Positions 13,941 through 22,409 of a stretch of DNA of 64,000 nt are shown one piece after another. This DNA comes from 2-12-FULL-60-25 sp003576745. GTDB lineage: Bacteria; Patescibacteriota; Patescibacteriia; 2-12-FULL-60-25. The notes under the pieces are model-generated. The model saw only the letters and a program-made list of their open reading frames with translations. It ran no database searches and was not told where the DNA came from. Where the stretch lies: the NCBI GenBank assembly GCA_030272835.1, contig SZOQ01000001.1, positions 62,001 to 126,000 on the forward strand, in the 5' to 3' direction. Within the stretch, counting starts at the first letter, position 1; the number at the start of each line of letters is the position of its first letter. The translations under genes were made by a program, and so were the position numbers.

Positions 13941-16667
13941 CTACGCGATGGGCGCCGCCTTTTCAACCGTGAGCGTTCCGTCTGCGCCAAGAGCGATCGT
14001 ATCCCGTCGCGAAACACTGCCACGTAAAATCAGGTCTGCCAATTGATTCTCCACCCGGTCTTGCATAACCCGGCGGAGGGGGCGGGCGCCGAACAATGGA
14101 TCGTAGCCGGAGCGCGCGAGCGCCTCTACCGCCGCATCGTCCGCGCGGAACAGAATGCCCTTTTCCGCCAAACGAGCCTCAATCTTTTTCAGCAAGAGCC
14201 ACGCGATTCGCTCTACGTCATCCGGCGTAAGCGGGGTAAAGACGATAATGGCGTCGAATCTGTTTAGGAATTCCGGACGGAATATCCCTTTCAATTCACG
14301 TTCTAAAAGCATCATTCTGATCTGCGACGTATCCGTCCCCTTCTGAACTTCGTCCTGGATAAATTGCGTCCCCGCATTCGAGGTAGCGATAAGAACAACA
14401 TTCGTAAAATCGACGGTCCGCCCCACGCCGTCTGTCAGCCGCCCGTCGTCCATCACCTGCAAAAACAAATTAAGGATATCCGGATGCGCTTTTTCGATTT
14501 CGTCCAAAAGGACGATGGAGAACGGATTCCTCCGAACCGCTTCGGTGAGGAATCCCCCGCGCTCGTCTCCCGGCGCGCCGATCATTCGGTTGACGGAGCC
14601 CGCATCCTGATATTCGGACATGTCGAGCCGCACCATATTGTCTTCACGCCCGAAGTATTCCGCAGCAAGCGATTTGGCCGTTTCGGTTTTTCCGACACCC
14701 GTAGGCCCCAAAAACAGAAAATTCGCGATCGGCCGCTTTCCTTCCCGCAATTCTGCTCGAGCTCTCCGCATAGCCTGTGCAACCGCGGTCACAGCGGCAT
14801 CTTGTCCGATCACGCGTCCGTACAAGCGATCTTCCAGATGCAGCAATTTTTGTGTTTCGTCTTCCGATACGGACTCGACGGGAATATTCGTTTTATCATG
14901 AATAATGCTCGCGACGTCCTCGGCCGTAACGAATGATTGCTCCCCTCGCTTTTTCCGCGCGAGGACCGCAGCTTCACGGATAATATCCAATGCCTTTTCC
15001 GGAAGAGCGTGATCGTGCAGAAAGCGTCCGGACAGGGTAACGGCACGCTCAATCGCCGCAAACGTAAAGAACACGTTGTTCTGATATTCAATAGCCCCGC
15101 ATTTGGCCATAAGGACGCGAACAGACTGATCTGCGTTCATTTCCGGGACATCCACGCGGATGAGCTTGCCGCCAAGCGAACGCCGTTCAATATATTGGGT
15201 GTAGTTCTGGGGCGTGGTGCTCCCGATGACGATAAATCGGCCCCGATCGAGCTCGGTGGCGAGACCTTCGGCCAAATCAAGCGGTCCTTGGCCGGAACCG
15301 CCGGTAAGCGCTTCAATGCCGTAGAGCACGAGGATAATGTTCCCGCTCAATGAAACCTCCTGGAGCATAGCGTAAAATCGCTCGGAGGCGAGACTCGGAT
15401 CGCCTGCGGCGATGACTTGAGGGAGGCTCACGGACACCAAGCGCCTGTCGAACAACTCCTGTGGAACATCCTCTTCTACCATGCGCCGTGCCAAGCCTTC
15501 CACGATCGCTTGCTTGCCGACGCCACGATCGCCTACGAGGATCACGGAACGCCTGCCGCTTTCGACGGCTCGAAGGAGGTCGTTCATTTCTTTTTCGCGG
15601 TTGATGAGCGGAGGAAGATATCCCGAACGCGCGGATACCGTAAGATCCTCGCTGAACCGATCGAGCAGAGGCGTTGCGCGCGCAGTCATGGCGCGATTCA
15701 TGGCGCCGGCGGGCTTGAGCCGGGCAAGCATCACGAAACGCTCATGCTCCTCTCGAAGTTTTTCCCGCAGGCGTACCCATTCCGCAACATGGATGACATG
15801 GCTTGGAGGAAATCCGAGTTCGTCGAACATCTCGCGCAAACGCTCATCCGCGGCATATGCATTCAGAAATAGCTCGATAACGCCTACATGTTTTCGCTTC
15901 GCCGCGCGCGCATCTTCATACGCAAGCAACAACATTTTCTTCGCATCGCGCGAAAGAGGCGGCGCGCTGCCGGATCCCGATTCTCCGGAATTCACGAGCC
16001 GCGCGAGAGGTTCCTTGACCTTGTCGAACGGCAGGCCGACGCGGGTCAGGAAAACCGATCCGACGCGGGAAGAAAGCGCGGCGGCGAAAAGATGAATGAT
16101 TCCAATATCGCGACGGTGAAGATTCTTCGCCAGCCGATATGCTCCGCCGATAACCTCCCAACCTTCGTCGGAAAAATACGCGCTAATATCGAACCGATGG
16201 TTCCGGCGCCCTTCAGCCGCGGCTTCATAGGATTCCTGTTGTCGGCGGCTCTTTCCCCAGTTCGGCAATACGCGTGTATCCTGACTGTATTCCGACAGAC
16301 GAAAAATGATGAACGTATCAAGAAATACTCCAAGCCAAAATACGGTAATCTCCCATGATCCGCTGGTCCAGAAAGGCAAGGTTAAAGCATCATCCAAAGC
16401 ATCGAGTCTCACAATGTGCCACACGAGTGCGGCCAGCGTGAATGCGGACAAGATGATAAGAAAAAGATGGAATGAAATGGTGATCTGCTTTTTAAGCTTC
16501 CGAAACCGGAGGGAAAAATCGTCAACGGGCGAACCCCATACCAGCAACCCGTCAACGGATTGAAGCCCCACGTCAATGCCTTGCTCTTCGCGAAACCGCG
16601 ACTCACGCTCGAGCCGCTCCTCTTCGGAGGCGCGTTCTTCTGCCGCAAGACGTTCGATACCCGCCAT
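13941..16667 (-). CDS. membrane-anchored ClpC-like AAA+ ATPase with inactive first ring
   Basis: 908 aa. Two transmembrane helices lie near residues 62-86 and 104-124, before a double Clp_N-like region (about 170-300). First AAA module: GDRGVGKQ replaces GxxGxGKT near residue 379, and the Walker B reads LVLYGIEAL near 449 where DE is expected, so hydrolysis is probably lost. The second module is intact: GPTGVGKTETA near 656, VLLDEIEKAH near 722, FRPEFLNRFDA. There is no middle coiled coil and no ClpP-binding VGF/IGF loop. It probably unfolds or remodels proteins at the membrane without ClpP (inference). A membrane protein gene lies just upstream. Confidence 0.9.
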   Translation of the reverse strand: MAGIERLAAEERASEEERLERESRFREEQGIDVGLQSVDGLLVWGSPVDDFSLRFRKLKKQITISFHLFLIILSAFTLAALVWHIVRLDALDDALTLPFWTSGSWEITVFWLGVFLDTFIIFRLSEYSQDTRVLPNWGKSRRQQESYEAAAEGRRNHRFDISAYFSDEGWEVIGGAYRLAKNLHRRDIGIIHLFAAALSSRVGSVFLTRVGLPFDKVKEPLARLVNSGESGSGSAPPLSRDAKKMLLLAYEDARAAKRKHVGVIELFLNAYAADERLREMFDELGFPPSHVIHVAEWVRLREKLREEHERFVMLARLKPAGAMNRAMTARATPLLDRFSEDLTVSARSGYLPPLINREKEMNDLLRAVESGRRSVILVGDRGVGKQAIVEGLARRMVEEDVPQELFDRRLVSVSLPQVIAAGDPSLASERFYAMLQEVSLSGNIILVLYGIEALTGGSGQGPLDLAEGLATELDRGRFIVIGSTTPQNYTQYIERRSLGGKLIRVDVPEMNADQSVRVLMAKCGAIEYQNNVFFTFAAIERAVTLSGRFLHDHALPEKALDIIREAAVLARKKRGEQSFVTAEDVASIIHDKTNIPVESVSEDETQKLLHLEDRLYGRVIGQDAAVTAVAQAMRRARAELREGKRPIANFLFLGPTGVGKTETAKSLAAEYFGREDNMVRLDMSEYQDAGSVNRMIGAPGDERGGFLTEAVRRNPFSIVLLDEIEKAHPDILNLFLQVMDDGRLTDGVGRTVDFTNVVLIATSNAGTQFIQDEVQKGTDTSQIRMMLLERELKGIFRPEFLNRFDAIIVFTPLTPDDVERIAWLLLKKIEARLAEKGILFRADDAAVEALARSGYDPLFGARPLRRVMQDRVENQLADLILRGSVSRRDTIALGADGTLTVEKAAPIA

Positions 16668-16670
16668 ACA

Positions 16671-17078
16671 TTATTTGAATTCCTGAATCAAAGGAATGCG
16701 ATCGCCCGCGATTCCCGCCGTCCCGCTATACAGAGCCAACAAAAGAGCAGCGGGCGGCGCAATAATCCAAAGAACGACGCCTGCCGCATACACCAGAGAT
16801 TCGAATACAATCGCAATTCCTCTTCCGAGGATAACAAAAAAGCGCATAAAAACGCTTATCAGTCGTCCTGACCAATCATATTGTCCGTACATGGGTACAA
16901 AAAAATTCCGAATCCAGATCCCGAATGCGTATGACCGGAACCGGTATTCTAACTGTTGAATCGCCGCTCGCACAACCTTCTGAAGCCCCTTCGTATACCA
17001 CCATATCGGATACCAGGCGATGCTCCCGAGAAGATCCACGAAGAGCAGCTGGGCAACGGCGCCCATGCGGGATTTCAT
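16671..17078 (-). CDS. small membrane protein paired with the ClpC-like ATPase
   Basis: 135 aa. Hydrophobic stretches at about 8-30 and 75-115 give two to three membrane segments, with a Trp/Tyr/Arg-rich middle (YRFRSYAFGIWIRNFF). No family is recognised. Its stop lies three bases before the ClpC-like start, so the two are one operon and probably one membrane complex (inference). TGC-TATACT ends six bases before the ATG, predicting a leaderless message. Confidence 0.7.
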   Translation of the reverse strand: MKSRMGAVAQLLFVDLLGSIAWYPIWWYTKGLQKVVRAAIQQLEYRFRSYAFGIWIRNFFVPMYGQYDWSGRLISVFMRFFVILGRGIAIVFESLVYAAGVVLWIIAPPAALLLALYSGTAGIAGDRIPLIQEFK

Positions 17079-17084
17079 GCCACC

Positions 17085-17093
17085 AGTATAGCA
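17085..17093 (-). promoter_or_regulatory. extended -10 of a leaderless transcript
   Basis: On the minus strand TGC-TATACT ends six bases before the ATG at 17078, so the predicted start site is the A of the ATG itself. It drives the two-gene membrane protein and ClpC-like operon. Confidence 0.6.
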
Positions 17094-17129
17094 CGGACTG
17101 AGGCCGAAAAGCTTTGAGCCGGCAGGGAT

Positions 17130-17335
17130 GATTCTTGGCTATGAGCAATTGGCAAAAGGACAAAGGGAAAAAGGTTATGGGTTATGGGGAAGATTGTAGG
17201 TGGAAGCTGTTAGCAATGAGCAATTGGTAATTGGATTTTCGGATGTAGGTATTCCGCATGACTCACGACCCATACCTCATGACTCATAACCCATGGCCTA
17301 CGGCGCATGGCCTACGCACCCTACGCCCCACTCCC
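17130..17335 (+). repeat. modular intergenic repeat, forward copy (V, Q, R, V, T, P)
   Basis: ATGAGCAATTGGCAAAAGG, then GGTTATGGGTTATGGGG, GTGGAAGCTGTTAGCAATG and T words (CCCATGGCCTACGGCGCATGG) ending in a short P. The H hairpin is missing. Confidence 0.65.
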
Positions 17336-17344
17336 TCCACACCT

Positions 17345-17385
17345 TTATTATTATGAAAGCTCCAGCGCCTGTTCGCGCCGGAGCT
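17345..17385 (-). terminator. terminator of the mraZ-rsmH-ftsL operon
   Basis: On the minus strand AGCTCCGGCGC (17375-17385) faces GCGCTGGAGCT (17358-17368) with one mismatch, then TTTCATAATAATAAA. Confidence 0.55.
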
Positions 17386-17438
17386 AACCAGTGTGTGAGT
17401 CCGTACTCAGAACTGGAATTTGGTTTTTGTATTGGAAC

Positions 17439-17804
17439 TCACCTGGCGAAGGCGTACGAATGCCCTGCTGCGTTTATGGTTTGTATGGCATCTACCGCCA
17501 CGAATCCGTTTTTGGATGCTTGCTCTGTCATCGCCTGAATGGAGGAGAGAGACGCAACCTGCATTTCAAGCTGTCTCGACTCTGTCCCCAGCCGTTCCAC
17601 GCGCCGTTCCGCATCACGAAGCTGGAATCCTTTCGCGGAGGATGCCGTAATAAATCCGATATACGTGATGGCTAAGCCGAAAAGTAGGAACCAGATGGCC
17701 AAGTACCAGCCGAGATAAGCATGTTGGGCAATCTGCCGCGCAAGCGGCAACGGAAGTCCGAGTTTTTCATGCGGCTTCGTCATGGTGAGTGCGTACGTTC
17801 TCAT
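17439..17804 (-). CDS. ftsL: FtsL-like cell-division protein
   Basis: 121 aa from MRTYALTM (or 114 aa from the Met at 17783). One transmembrane helix (YLAIWFLLFGLAITYIGFI) is followed by a coiled coil (LRDAERRVERLGTESRQLEMQVASL), the layout of FtsL/DivIC. The position directly after mraZ-rsmH is where ftsL normally sits in the dcw cluster, and this is the main support since FtsL sequence is poorly conserved. It would join the FtsQLB complex in the membrane. No ftsI follows; a terminator does. Confidence 0.75.
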   Translation of the reverse strand: MRTYALTMTKPHEKLGLPLPLARQIAQHAYLGWYLAIWFLLFGLAITYIGFITASSAKGFQLRDAERRVERLGTESRQLEMQVASLSSIQAMTEQASKNGFVAVDAIQTINAAGHSYAFAR

Positions 17805-17883
17805 TGTATTTGATGATTTGATATTGGTATGAAGAACCTGCCCATGCGTGCGGCATGGAAGGCTCTGCGTGCAGTTCTCCTGA

Positions 17884-18777
17884 TCAGGACTGTACGGCTT
17901 TTTCCGCAACGCGGAGTTTTGCGCTTCGCGAGCGCGGGTTTTCACGAATCTCTTTTTCGTCGGGCGTGATCGGTTTTTTTGTGATCACATTCCATTCCGG
18001 ACCCGCAAATGCGCGCTTGACAATGCGGTCTTCCAATGAATGAAAGGAAAGTACCGCCAGACGTCCCCCGGGTTTGAGCGCACGATACGCCGCCTGAATA
18101 GCTTGTTTGAGAGATTCGAGTTCGTCATTCACGGCAATACGGAGCGCCTGGAACGTGCGTGTCGCCGGATGGATGCGCGAATGAGGAGAAGAGGGGGCGG
18201 ATCGCTTAATAATGCTTACAAGATCCAGCGTTCCCACGATGCGCGCGGCTTTCCGCGCGCGGACAATCTCCTTGGCGATGCGGTATGCATGCGGTTCCTC
18301 GCCGAAGACGCGGAGCATCTTTCCCAGCTCTTCCTGCGACCACGTGTTGACGATTTCCGCCGCCGTCATCCCGTCCTCATTAGCTTTCGGCCCCAAACGC
18401 ATGTCCAGAGGACCATCGATCTGAAAGGAAAGACCCTTGGAGGCATCCAGAAGCTCGTCCGATGACAGACCGAGGTCGAGAATGATGCCGTCAAGCGGCG
18501 TCATCCCGTTTTCATCCGCGATGCGATCGATGTGGCGAAAATTCGCCTCGACGCCGATCCACCGTTCTCCGTATGGCGCAAGCAATGTACGCGCCGCTTC
18601 GATTGCCTTGGGGTCTAGGTCCAGAGACAGTACGCGCCCATGCGGAGCAGATGCATTCAAGAGCGCCCGCGTATGCGCAGCTCCGCCAAGCGTCCCGTCG
18701 GCATAGCGACCGTCCTGCTTTGAGCTGATGGCGTCTATGACGGCTTGCGTCATCACCGCTTTATGCAGAGAAGCCAT
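17884..18777 (-). CDS. rsmH: 16S rRNA (cytosine-1402-N4)-methyltransferase RsmH
   Basis: 297 aa from MASLHKAVMTQAVID; a far longer frame overlaps mraZ and is rejected. Motifs: YADGTLGGAAHTRALL (SAM loop), LSLDLDPKAIEAA, ILDLGLSSDELLD, DGPLDMRLG, AAYRALKPGGRLAVLSFHSLEDRIVK and the basic tail NPRSRSAKLRVAEK. It methylates N4 of C1402 in the decoding centre of 16S rRNA. It starts four bases after the mraZ stop and has no ribosome site, so coupling is likely. Confidence 0.96.
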   Translation of the reverse strand: MASLHKAVMTQAVIDAISSKQDGRYADGTLGGAAHTRALLNASAPHGRVLSLDLDPKAIEAARTLLAPYGERWIGVEANFRHIDRIADENGMTPLDGIILDLGLSSDELLDASKGLSFQIDGPLDMRLGPKANEDGMTAAEIVNTWSQEELGKMLRVFGEEPHAYRIAKEIVRARKAARIVGTLDLVSIIKRSAPSSPHSRIHPATRTFQALRIAVNDELESLKQAIQAAYRALKPGGRLAVLSFHSLEDRIVKRAFAGPEWNVITKKPITPDEKEIRENPRSRSAKLRVAEKAVQS

Positions 18778-18781
18778 AGCG

Positions 18782-19213
18782 TTAGACCCCACGGTCGCCG
18801 AGCCGTTCAGCGATCGCATCGCTGTTCGCTTCGGTTGCCGCGCGATAGGTGTCCCAGGACGCTTCGTCCCAGATTTCCATACGATCCATAAGGCCGGTAA
18901 GAACGACTTTTTTTCGGAGACCGGCATATGCGCGCAAATAGGGAGGAATGACGATACGGCCGGAGCCGTCGAGTTCTGCCTCCATGGCGCCCGCAAGCAT
19001 GAGTCGGGCGAAGGCGCGCGTGTCAGCCTGTCCGAGAGGAAGAGCGGCGAGCTTTTGTGCAAGCCGCTCCCACTCGTTCTTTGGGTACAGGAAAAGAGAT
19101 CGGTCCAAACCGCGGGTAATGACGAGGCCATGAGCAACGTCATCGCGGAATTTGATGGGGACCGACAACCGACCCTTGTCATCAAGGGTATGACGATATT
19201 CACCGATGAACAT
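18782..19213 (-). CDS. mraZ: transcriptional regulator MraZ
   Basis: 143 aa from MFIGEYRHTLDDKGRLSVP, the hallmark MraZ opening. Two AbrB/SpoVT-like swapped-hairpin repeats are present: DDKGRLSVPIKFR (about 10-22) and DGSGRIVIPPYLR (about 80-95). MraZ forms rings and binds TGGGA-type repeats at the dcw promoter. Such a site is present just upstream at 19296-19330, so autoregulation of mraZ-rsmH-ftsL is likely. Confidence 0.95.
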   Translation of the reverse strand: MFIGEYRHTLDDKGRLSVPIKFRDDVAHGLVITRGLDRSLFLYPKNEWERLAQKLAALPLGQADTRAFARLMLAGAMEAELDGSGRIVIPPYLRAYAGLRKKVVLTGLMDRMEIWDEASWDTYRAATEANSDAIAERLGDRGV

Positions 19214-19295
19214 GCCACTGGGTGCCTGGAATGACACGCCGACTATTTTGGCCGGCGAATCGGAAGAGTCGGTTGAAATCTCCCGCCTCTATGTT

Positions 19296-19330
19296 TCCCA
19301 CTTATCACCACTTGCTCCCATTCTATGCCA
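19296..19330 (-). promoter_or_regulatory. MraZ operator, four repeats at 10-bp spacing
   Basis: On the minus strand the order is TGGCA-N5-TGGGA-N5-TGGTG-N5-TGGGA. The exact 10-bp period matches the known MraZ sites (TGGGA repeats with five-base spacers). A TATAGT element (complement of 19331-19336) touches its upstream edge. Confidence 0.8.
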
Positions 19331-19521
19331 CTATAATCAAATGGTCAAAGGTTCTATGAAACAAATTTCTTAGCTAAATACAGCTAAAAAGTTGTTCTAT
19401 TTCTGTTTCATGTGAATAACGTCATTTCCCACATCATAAATACGGATGCGCTTCATTTCCCTTTACGAAAAGTCCTTAGTCTGATATTCAAGGCAAATAG
19501 TACGCACCTTCGAGTTCAAAC
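19331..19521. promoter_or_regulatory. A+T-rich divergent promoter region
   Basis: This lies between mraZ (minus) and the DnaA domain IV gene (plus). It contains one DnaA-box-like word, TGTGAATAA at 19411-19419 (complement TTATTCACA). I could not fix a plus-strand promoter. A single box is too little for an origin. Confidence 0.4.
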
Positions 19522-20283
19522 GTGGAGAAAACAACGCAGCGTATTGACCTGCTGCATCCGTCGATGCAGATCCTCCATTTCGTCGCAGCCTATTACGGCT
19601 TCCGCGTCGAAGACTTACAAAAACGCGACCGGCACAAGCGCGTTGCGCTGGCACGGCACGTGGCCATGTATTTGCTTCGAGAGCATGCGAAATTGTCATT
19701 CCCCGAAATAAGCGCGCTCATGGGGAAAAAGGATCATACGACGGCCATGTCTGCCGTCCGTCGTATCGCATATCAGTCCAAAGAGACGCCGGATCTGCGC
19801 AAAGATCTTCTGCTCCTTACCCAGCAAATCGTTGGATCATTGTCGCGCTGGCAGCGCATGCATCTTTTGTACCCCGCAAGAGAAGGCGAGACGCCCTTGC
19901 GGTGCTCTTTCCGGAACCTGGGGCTCAAACACGGCGTAAAACTCTCTTACACGCTGGAACGACGCAACGGGAATACCATCGCTTCGATTAATTTTCTGAA
20001 CGGCACCGTCGCCCGGGTAGAATTCCCGAATCCGCTCGAGATGGATTTGCTCCCCGTATCGGCCATCGATGTCGCTGCGTTCAGCAATGAGGCAATCTCC
20101 TGGGAGCGCGTCGTATCCGAATCGCTCGTCCGTCTGCTCACGCAAAGCGCCGAATTGTACATAAGCCTGCGCACCGCCGGCGATCAGGATGCGTGGATTG
20201 TGGCCACCATGCATTGCGGCGAATATTCATCATCGGCAAAATGCCGGCCTCATGAGCTTGAACTCTACCTCCACTATGACTAA
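19522..20283 (+). CDS. stand-alone DnaA domain IV protein with unknown C-terminal domain
   Basis: 253 aa with a GTG start; the next Met is codon 15 (19564). Residues ~15-80 match the DNA-binding domain IV of DnaA: ILHFVAAYYGFRVEDL, VALARHVAMYLLRE, LSFPEISALMGKKDHTT and AMSAVRRI. There is no AAA+ module, so it cannot be a normal initiator. The last ~145 residues (from SRWQRMHLLYP) form a mixed alpha/beta domain I do not recognise. It lies divergent from mraZ. It may bind DnaA boxes to regulate transcription or compete with DnaA (inference). Confidence 0.8.
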   Translation: MEKTTQRIDLLHPSMQILHFVAAYYGFRVEDLQKRDRHKRVALARHVAMYLLREHAKLSFPEISALMGKKDHTTAMSAVRRIAYQSKETPDLRKDLLLLTQQIVGSLSRWQRMHLLYPAREGETPLRCSFRNLGLKHGVKLSYTLERRNGNTIASINFLNGTVARVEFPNPLEMDLLPVSAIDVAAFSNEAISWERVVSESLVRLLTQSAELYISLRTAGDQDAWIVATMHCGEYSSSAKCRPHELELYLHYD

Positions 20284-20329
20284 CGCGTCCGCCTTACCCC
20301 GGGCGCGTTTTCATTAACGAGATGCGTGA

Positions 20330-20592
20330 TGCGAAAAGTACGTAGGACGTAGTTGCGTGGTTGCGTAGGACGTAGTGCGTAGGGGGAGCATGGTTCTCCC
20401 GGAACTCTTTGCCCCTTGCCCTAGGTCTCTAGGATCCTGGGTCCGTAAGACCGTAGGTTTGTAGGATATGCTGTTCATCCTAAACCCGATCCCCGTTCCC
20501 AACCATAAAACCCTAAAACTCTAGAACACTAGAATGGCCCCAGTACCCATTGCCAATTGCTAATTTTAACAACAGCTAATAGCTAAAACCGC
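20330..20592 (-). repeat. modular intergenic repeat, reverse copy (P, H, Q, S, linker, U, V)
   Basis: From left: P (GTACGTAGGACGTAGTTGCG), a variant H, Q, S (GGTCCGTAAGACCGTAGG), the linker GGATATGCTGTTCATCC, U (ACCCTAAAACTCTAGAAC) and V. It separates two convergent genes. Confidence 0.8.
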
Positions 20593-20594
20593 CC

Positions 20595-21839
20595 TCACGC
20601 CTTCATCCTCCTTACTTTCCTGTGATAGGCGATTGCGAAACGATGCGCTTCATCTCGGACCTGAATAAAAAGATTGAGATATTTCTGGCAGAGTTTACAA
20701 AGTTCGAGATTGGTGTCGTCGCAGACAAGATCGGTTTTCTTGCGCGTACGGCCTTTGGCCATGCCGATAACCGGAATAGCAAGATTCAAGTGTCGTAAAA
20801 CACTTGTTGCAATATTTACCTGCCCCTTACCGCCATCTATAAGGATAATATCCGGATGTTTCCAGCGATTGCGAAAGCGGCGGATAAGCGTCTCCCGAAG
20901 CGAAGCAATGTCATCAGAGCCGCGTACTGAACGGATACGAAATTTGCGATATTCAGATTTCGCCGGCGCTCCCTGCTCAAATACCACCATGCTCGCGACC
21001 GTGGAGGTTCCGGAAATATTCGACACATCATATCCTTCGATGCGGCCGAAGATATTCACGCTTGTCTCCCCTTCCAGAATCTTATCCACAGCCTCGTGTT
21101 CCCGTTTAAGGATGGCGACGTCTTGAATATGTTCCAGAAAAAAAATCTTGTTACGATATGCCGCCGCTTCTTCAAAACGATGCTCTTTTGCCGCCCGCCT
21201 CATGTGTTTTCGAAAATCCCGCAAAAGCACGTCTTTTTTTCCTTCAAAAAATCTGATGAGATCGCGAATGGTTTTTTGGTATGACTCCTTGTCTGCGACG
21301 CCGATGCAAACGCCCGGACATTGTTTAAGATGATAATAAAAACACGGCCGTTTCATGCCGGGCGTGCATGAAGTCCACGCAAAAACTTTTCGAAGCACAT
21401 CAAGCGCCGCACGAAGAGAGCGCGGTGAGGTATACGGCCCGAAGACGGCTTTGTATGTTTTTGACGCGTCCTCGCCAAGATCATGGCCGCGCACGAATAT
21501 CGGCCGCGGATATTCTTCTTTCGTGATCGCAAGATACAAAAAACTCTTATTGTCCTTTCCGAGGACATTGTACGGAGGCCAATAGAACTTAATGAGATTC
21601 GCTTCGAGAATGAGCGCTTCAAGCGCCGTATCACGCTGGATATACTCGATGCTCCGAATTTGCCGCACCATATCCTCAATGCGCGCATCATGCGCTTTCT
21701 GGAAATACTGGTTCACGCGTTTGTTGAGCGACGACGCCTTTCCCACGTACATGACTTTCCCCTTCGCGTCCTTCATCAAATAGACGCCCGGCGTGTCGGG
21801 CAGCGTCTTTCCCTTTATACGAACGGTTTTCGGGATCAT
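20595..21839 (-). CDS. uvrC: excinuclease ABC subunit C, short form
   Basis: 414 aa from MIPKTVRIKGKTLPDTPGVY. The GIY-YIG nuclease domain (GVYLMKDAKGKVMYVGKA) makes the 3' incision, a UVR helix pair (HRFEEAAAYRNKIFFLEHI) binds UvrB, and the RNase H-like domain (EGYDVSNISGTSTVASMVVF, then DIILIDGGKGQVN) makes the 5' incision. The protein ends at RDEAHRFAIAYHRKVRRMKA, so the C-terminal helix-hairpin-helix pair of the usual ~600-aa form is missing. CATACT ends six bases before the ATG, predicting a leaderless transcript. Confidence 0.93.
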   Translation of the reverse strand: MIPKTVRIKGKTLPDTPGVYLMKDAKGKVMYVGKASSLNKRVNQYFQKAHDARIEDMVRQIRSIEYIQRDTALEALILEANLIKFYWPPYNVLGKDNKSFLYLAITKEEYPRPIFVRGHDLGEDASKTYKAVFGPYTSPRSLRAALDVLRKVFAWTSCTPGMKRPCFYYHLKQCPGVCIGVADKESYQKTIRDLIRFFEGKKDVLLRDFRKHMRRAAKEHRFEEAAAYRNKIFFLEHIQDVAILKREHEAVDKILEGETSVNIFGRIEGYDVSNISGTSTVASMVVFEQGAPAKSEYRKFRIRSVRGSDDIASLRETLIRRFRNRWKHPDIILIDGGKGQVNIATSVLRHLNLAIPVIGMAKGRTRKKTDLVCDDTNLELCKLCQKYLNLFIQVRDEAHRFAIAYHRKVRRMKA

Positions 21840-21859
21840 GCCGGTAGTATGCAAAAACA

Positions 21860-21887
21860 TTGACAATCTTGCCAGACACGGTAGAAC
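21860..21887 (+). promoter_or_regulatory. promoter of the 149-aa gene
   Basis: TTGACA (21860-21865), 16 bases, TAGAAC (21882-21887). It is divergent from uvrC, whose own -10-like CATACT (complement of 21846-21851) lies next to it. Confidence 0.5.
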
Positions 21888-21913
21888 ACAAGCGTCCCTT
21901 GAAAGGAGGAGTC

Positions 21914-22363
21914 ATGCTGAATATTCCGTTCATCGAGCCCGATCTTCATAAAAGGCTCGGCGACGAGCTCCAGAAACTGGCAACCATACATCTCCCCGCC
22001 ATCGAAATCCGCGTGTTGAGCGAAGATGAGTGGGTGTTCGCGGGAGCTGTGGAGGTCGAAATCAGAGAACGTCAGCACGACCGCCCCGACGGACCGATCC
22101 TCTTTTACTACGTCTTCGACTGGAGCGGCGTAGGGTATCTGCACCTTCCAAACCCCGAAGGATCGGAGATGATCGATGCCTTCAAGTTGCCGGACGATCC
22201 ATCGGAATCGTTTCCCGACTGGCGCGCCGCGGCCGCGGATTTGATTCGAAGGACCGCGGATGAGGCGGAAAAGCGCATGCTCCCGTTCCAGCAAGCTATT
22301 CTCGATTTTCGCTCTCTCGACCCTTCTGACGCCGGATCCCCTAAATGCGGCGCGCTTCCATAA
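21914..22363 (+). CDS. hypothetical accessory protein
   Basis: 149 aa; ATG preceded by AAAGGAGG, an almost ideal ribosome site. A beta-rich middle (VFAGAVEVEIRER, PILFYYVFDWSG) is flanked by helices, the second ending AAADLIRRTADEAEKRML. No signal peptide. No family is recognised. It has its own promoter and stem-loop, and stands alone among minus-strand repair genes, as the other plus-strand accessory genes do. Confidence 0.65.
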   Translation: MLNIPFIEPDLHKRLGDELQKLATIHLPAIEIRVLSEDEWVFAGAVEVEIRERQHDRPDGPILFYYVFDWSGVGYLHLPNPEGSEMIDAFKLPDDPSESFPDWRAAAADLIRRTADEAEKRMLPFQQAILDFRSLDPSDAGSPKCGALP

Positions 22364-22371
22364 AACTGCTA

Positions 22372-22394
22372 CGCCCCGACCGCGCATCGGGGCG
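22372..22394 (+). other. stem-loop after the 149-aa gene
   Basis: CGCCCCGA (22372-22379) pairs perfectly with TCGGGGCG (22387-22394); TTCGC follows rather than a T-run. It resembles the stem-loops of the 444-4109 array. Confidence 0.6.
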
Positions 22395-22409
22395 TTCGCA
22401 TATGCGGTG

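Noticed and set aside
19331..19521. Replication origin near the DnaA-like gene
   Set aside because: Only one DnaA-box-like word is present and there is no dnaN, full dnaA or box cluster.
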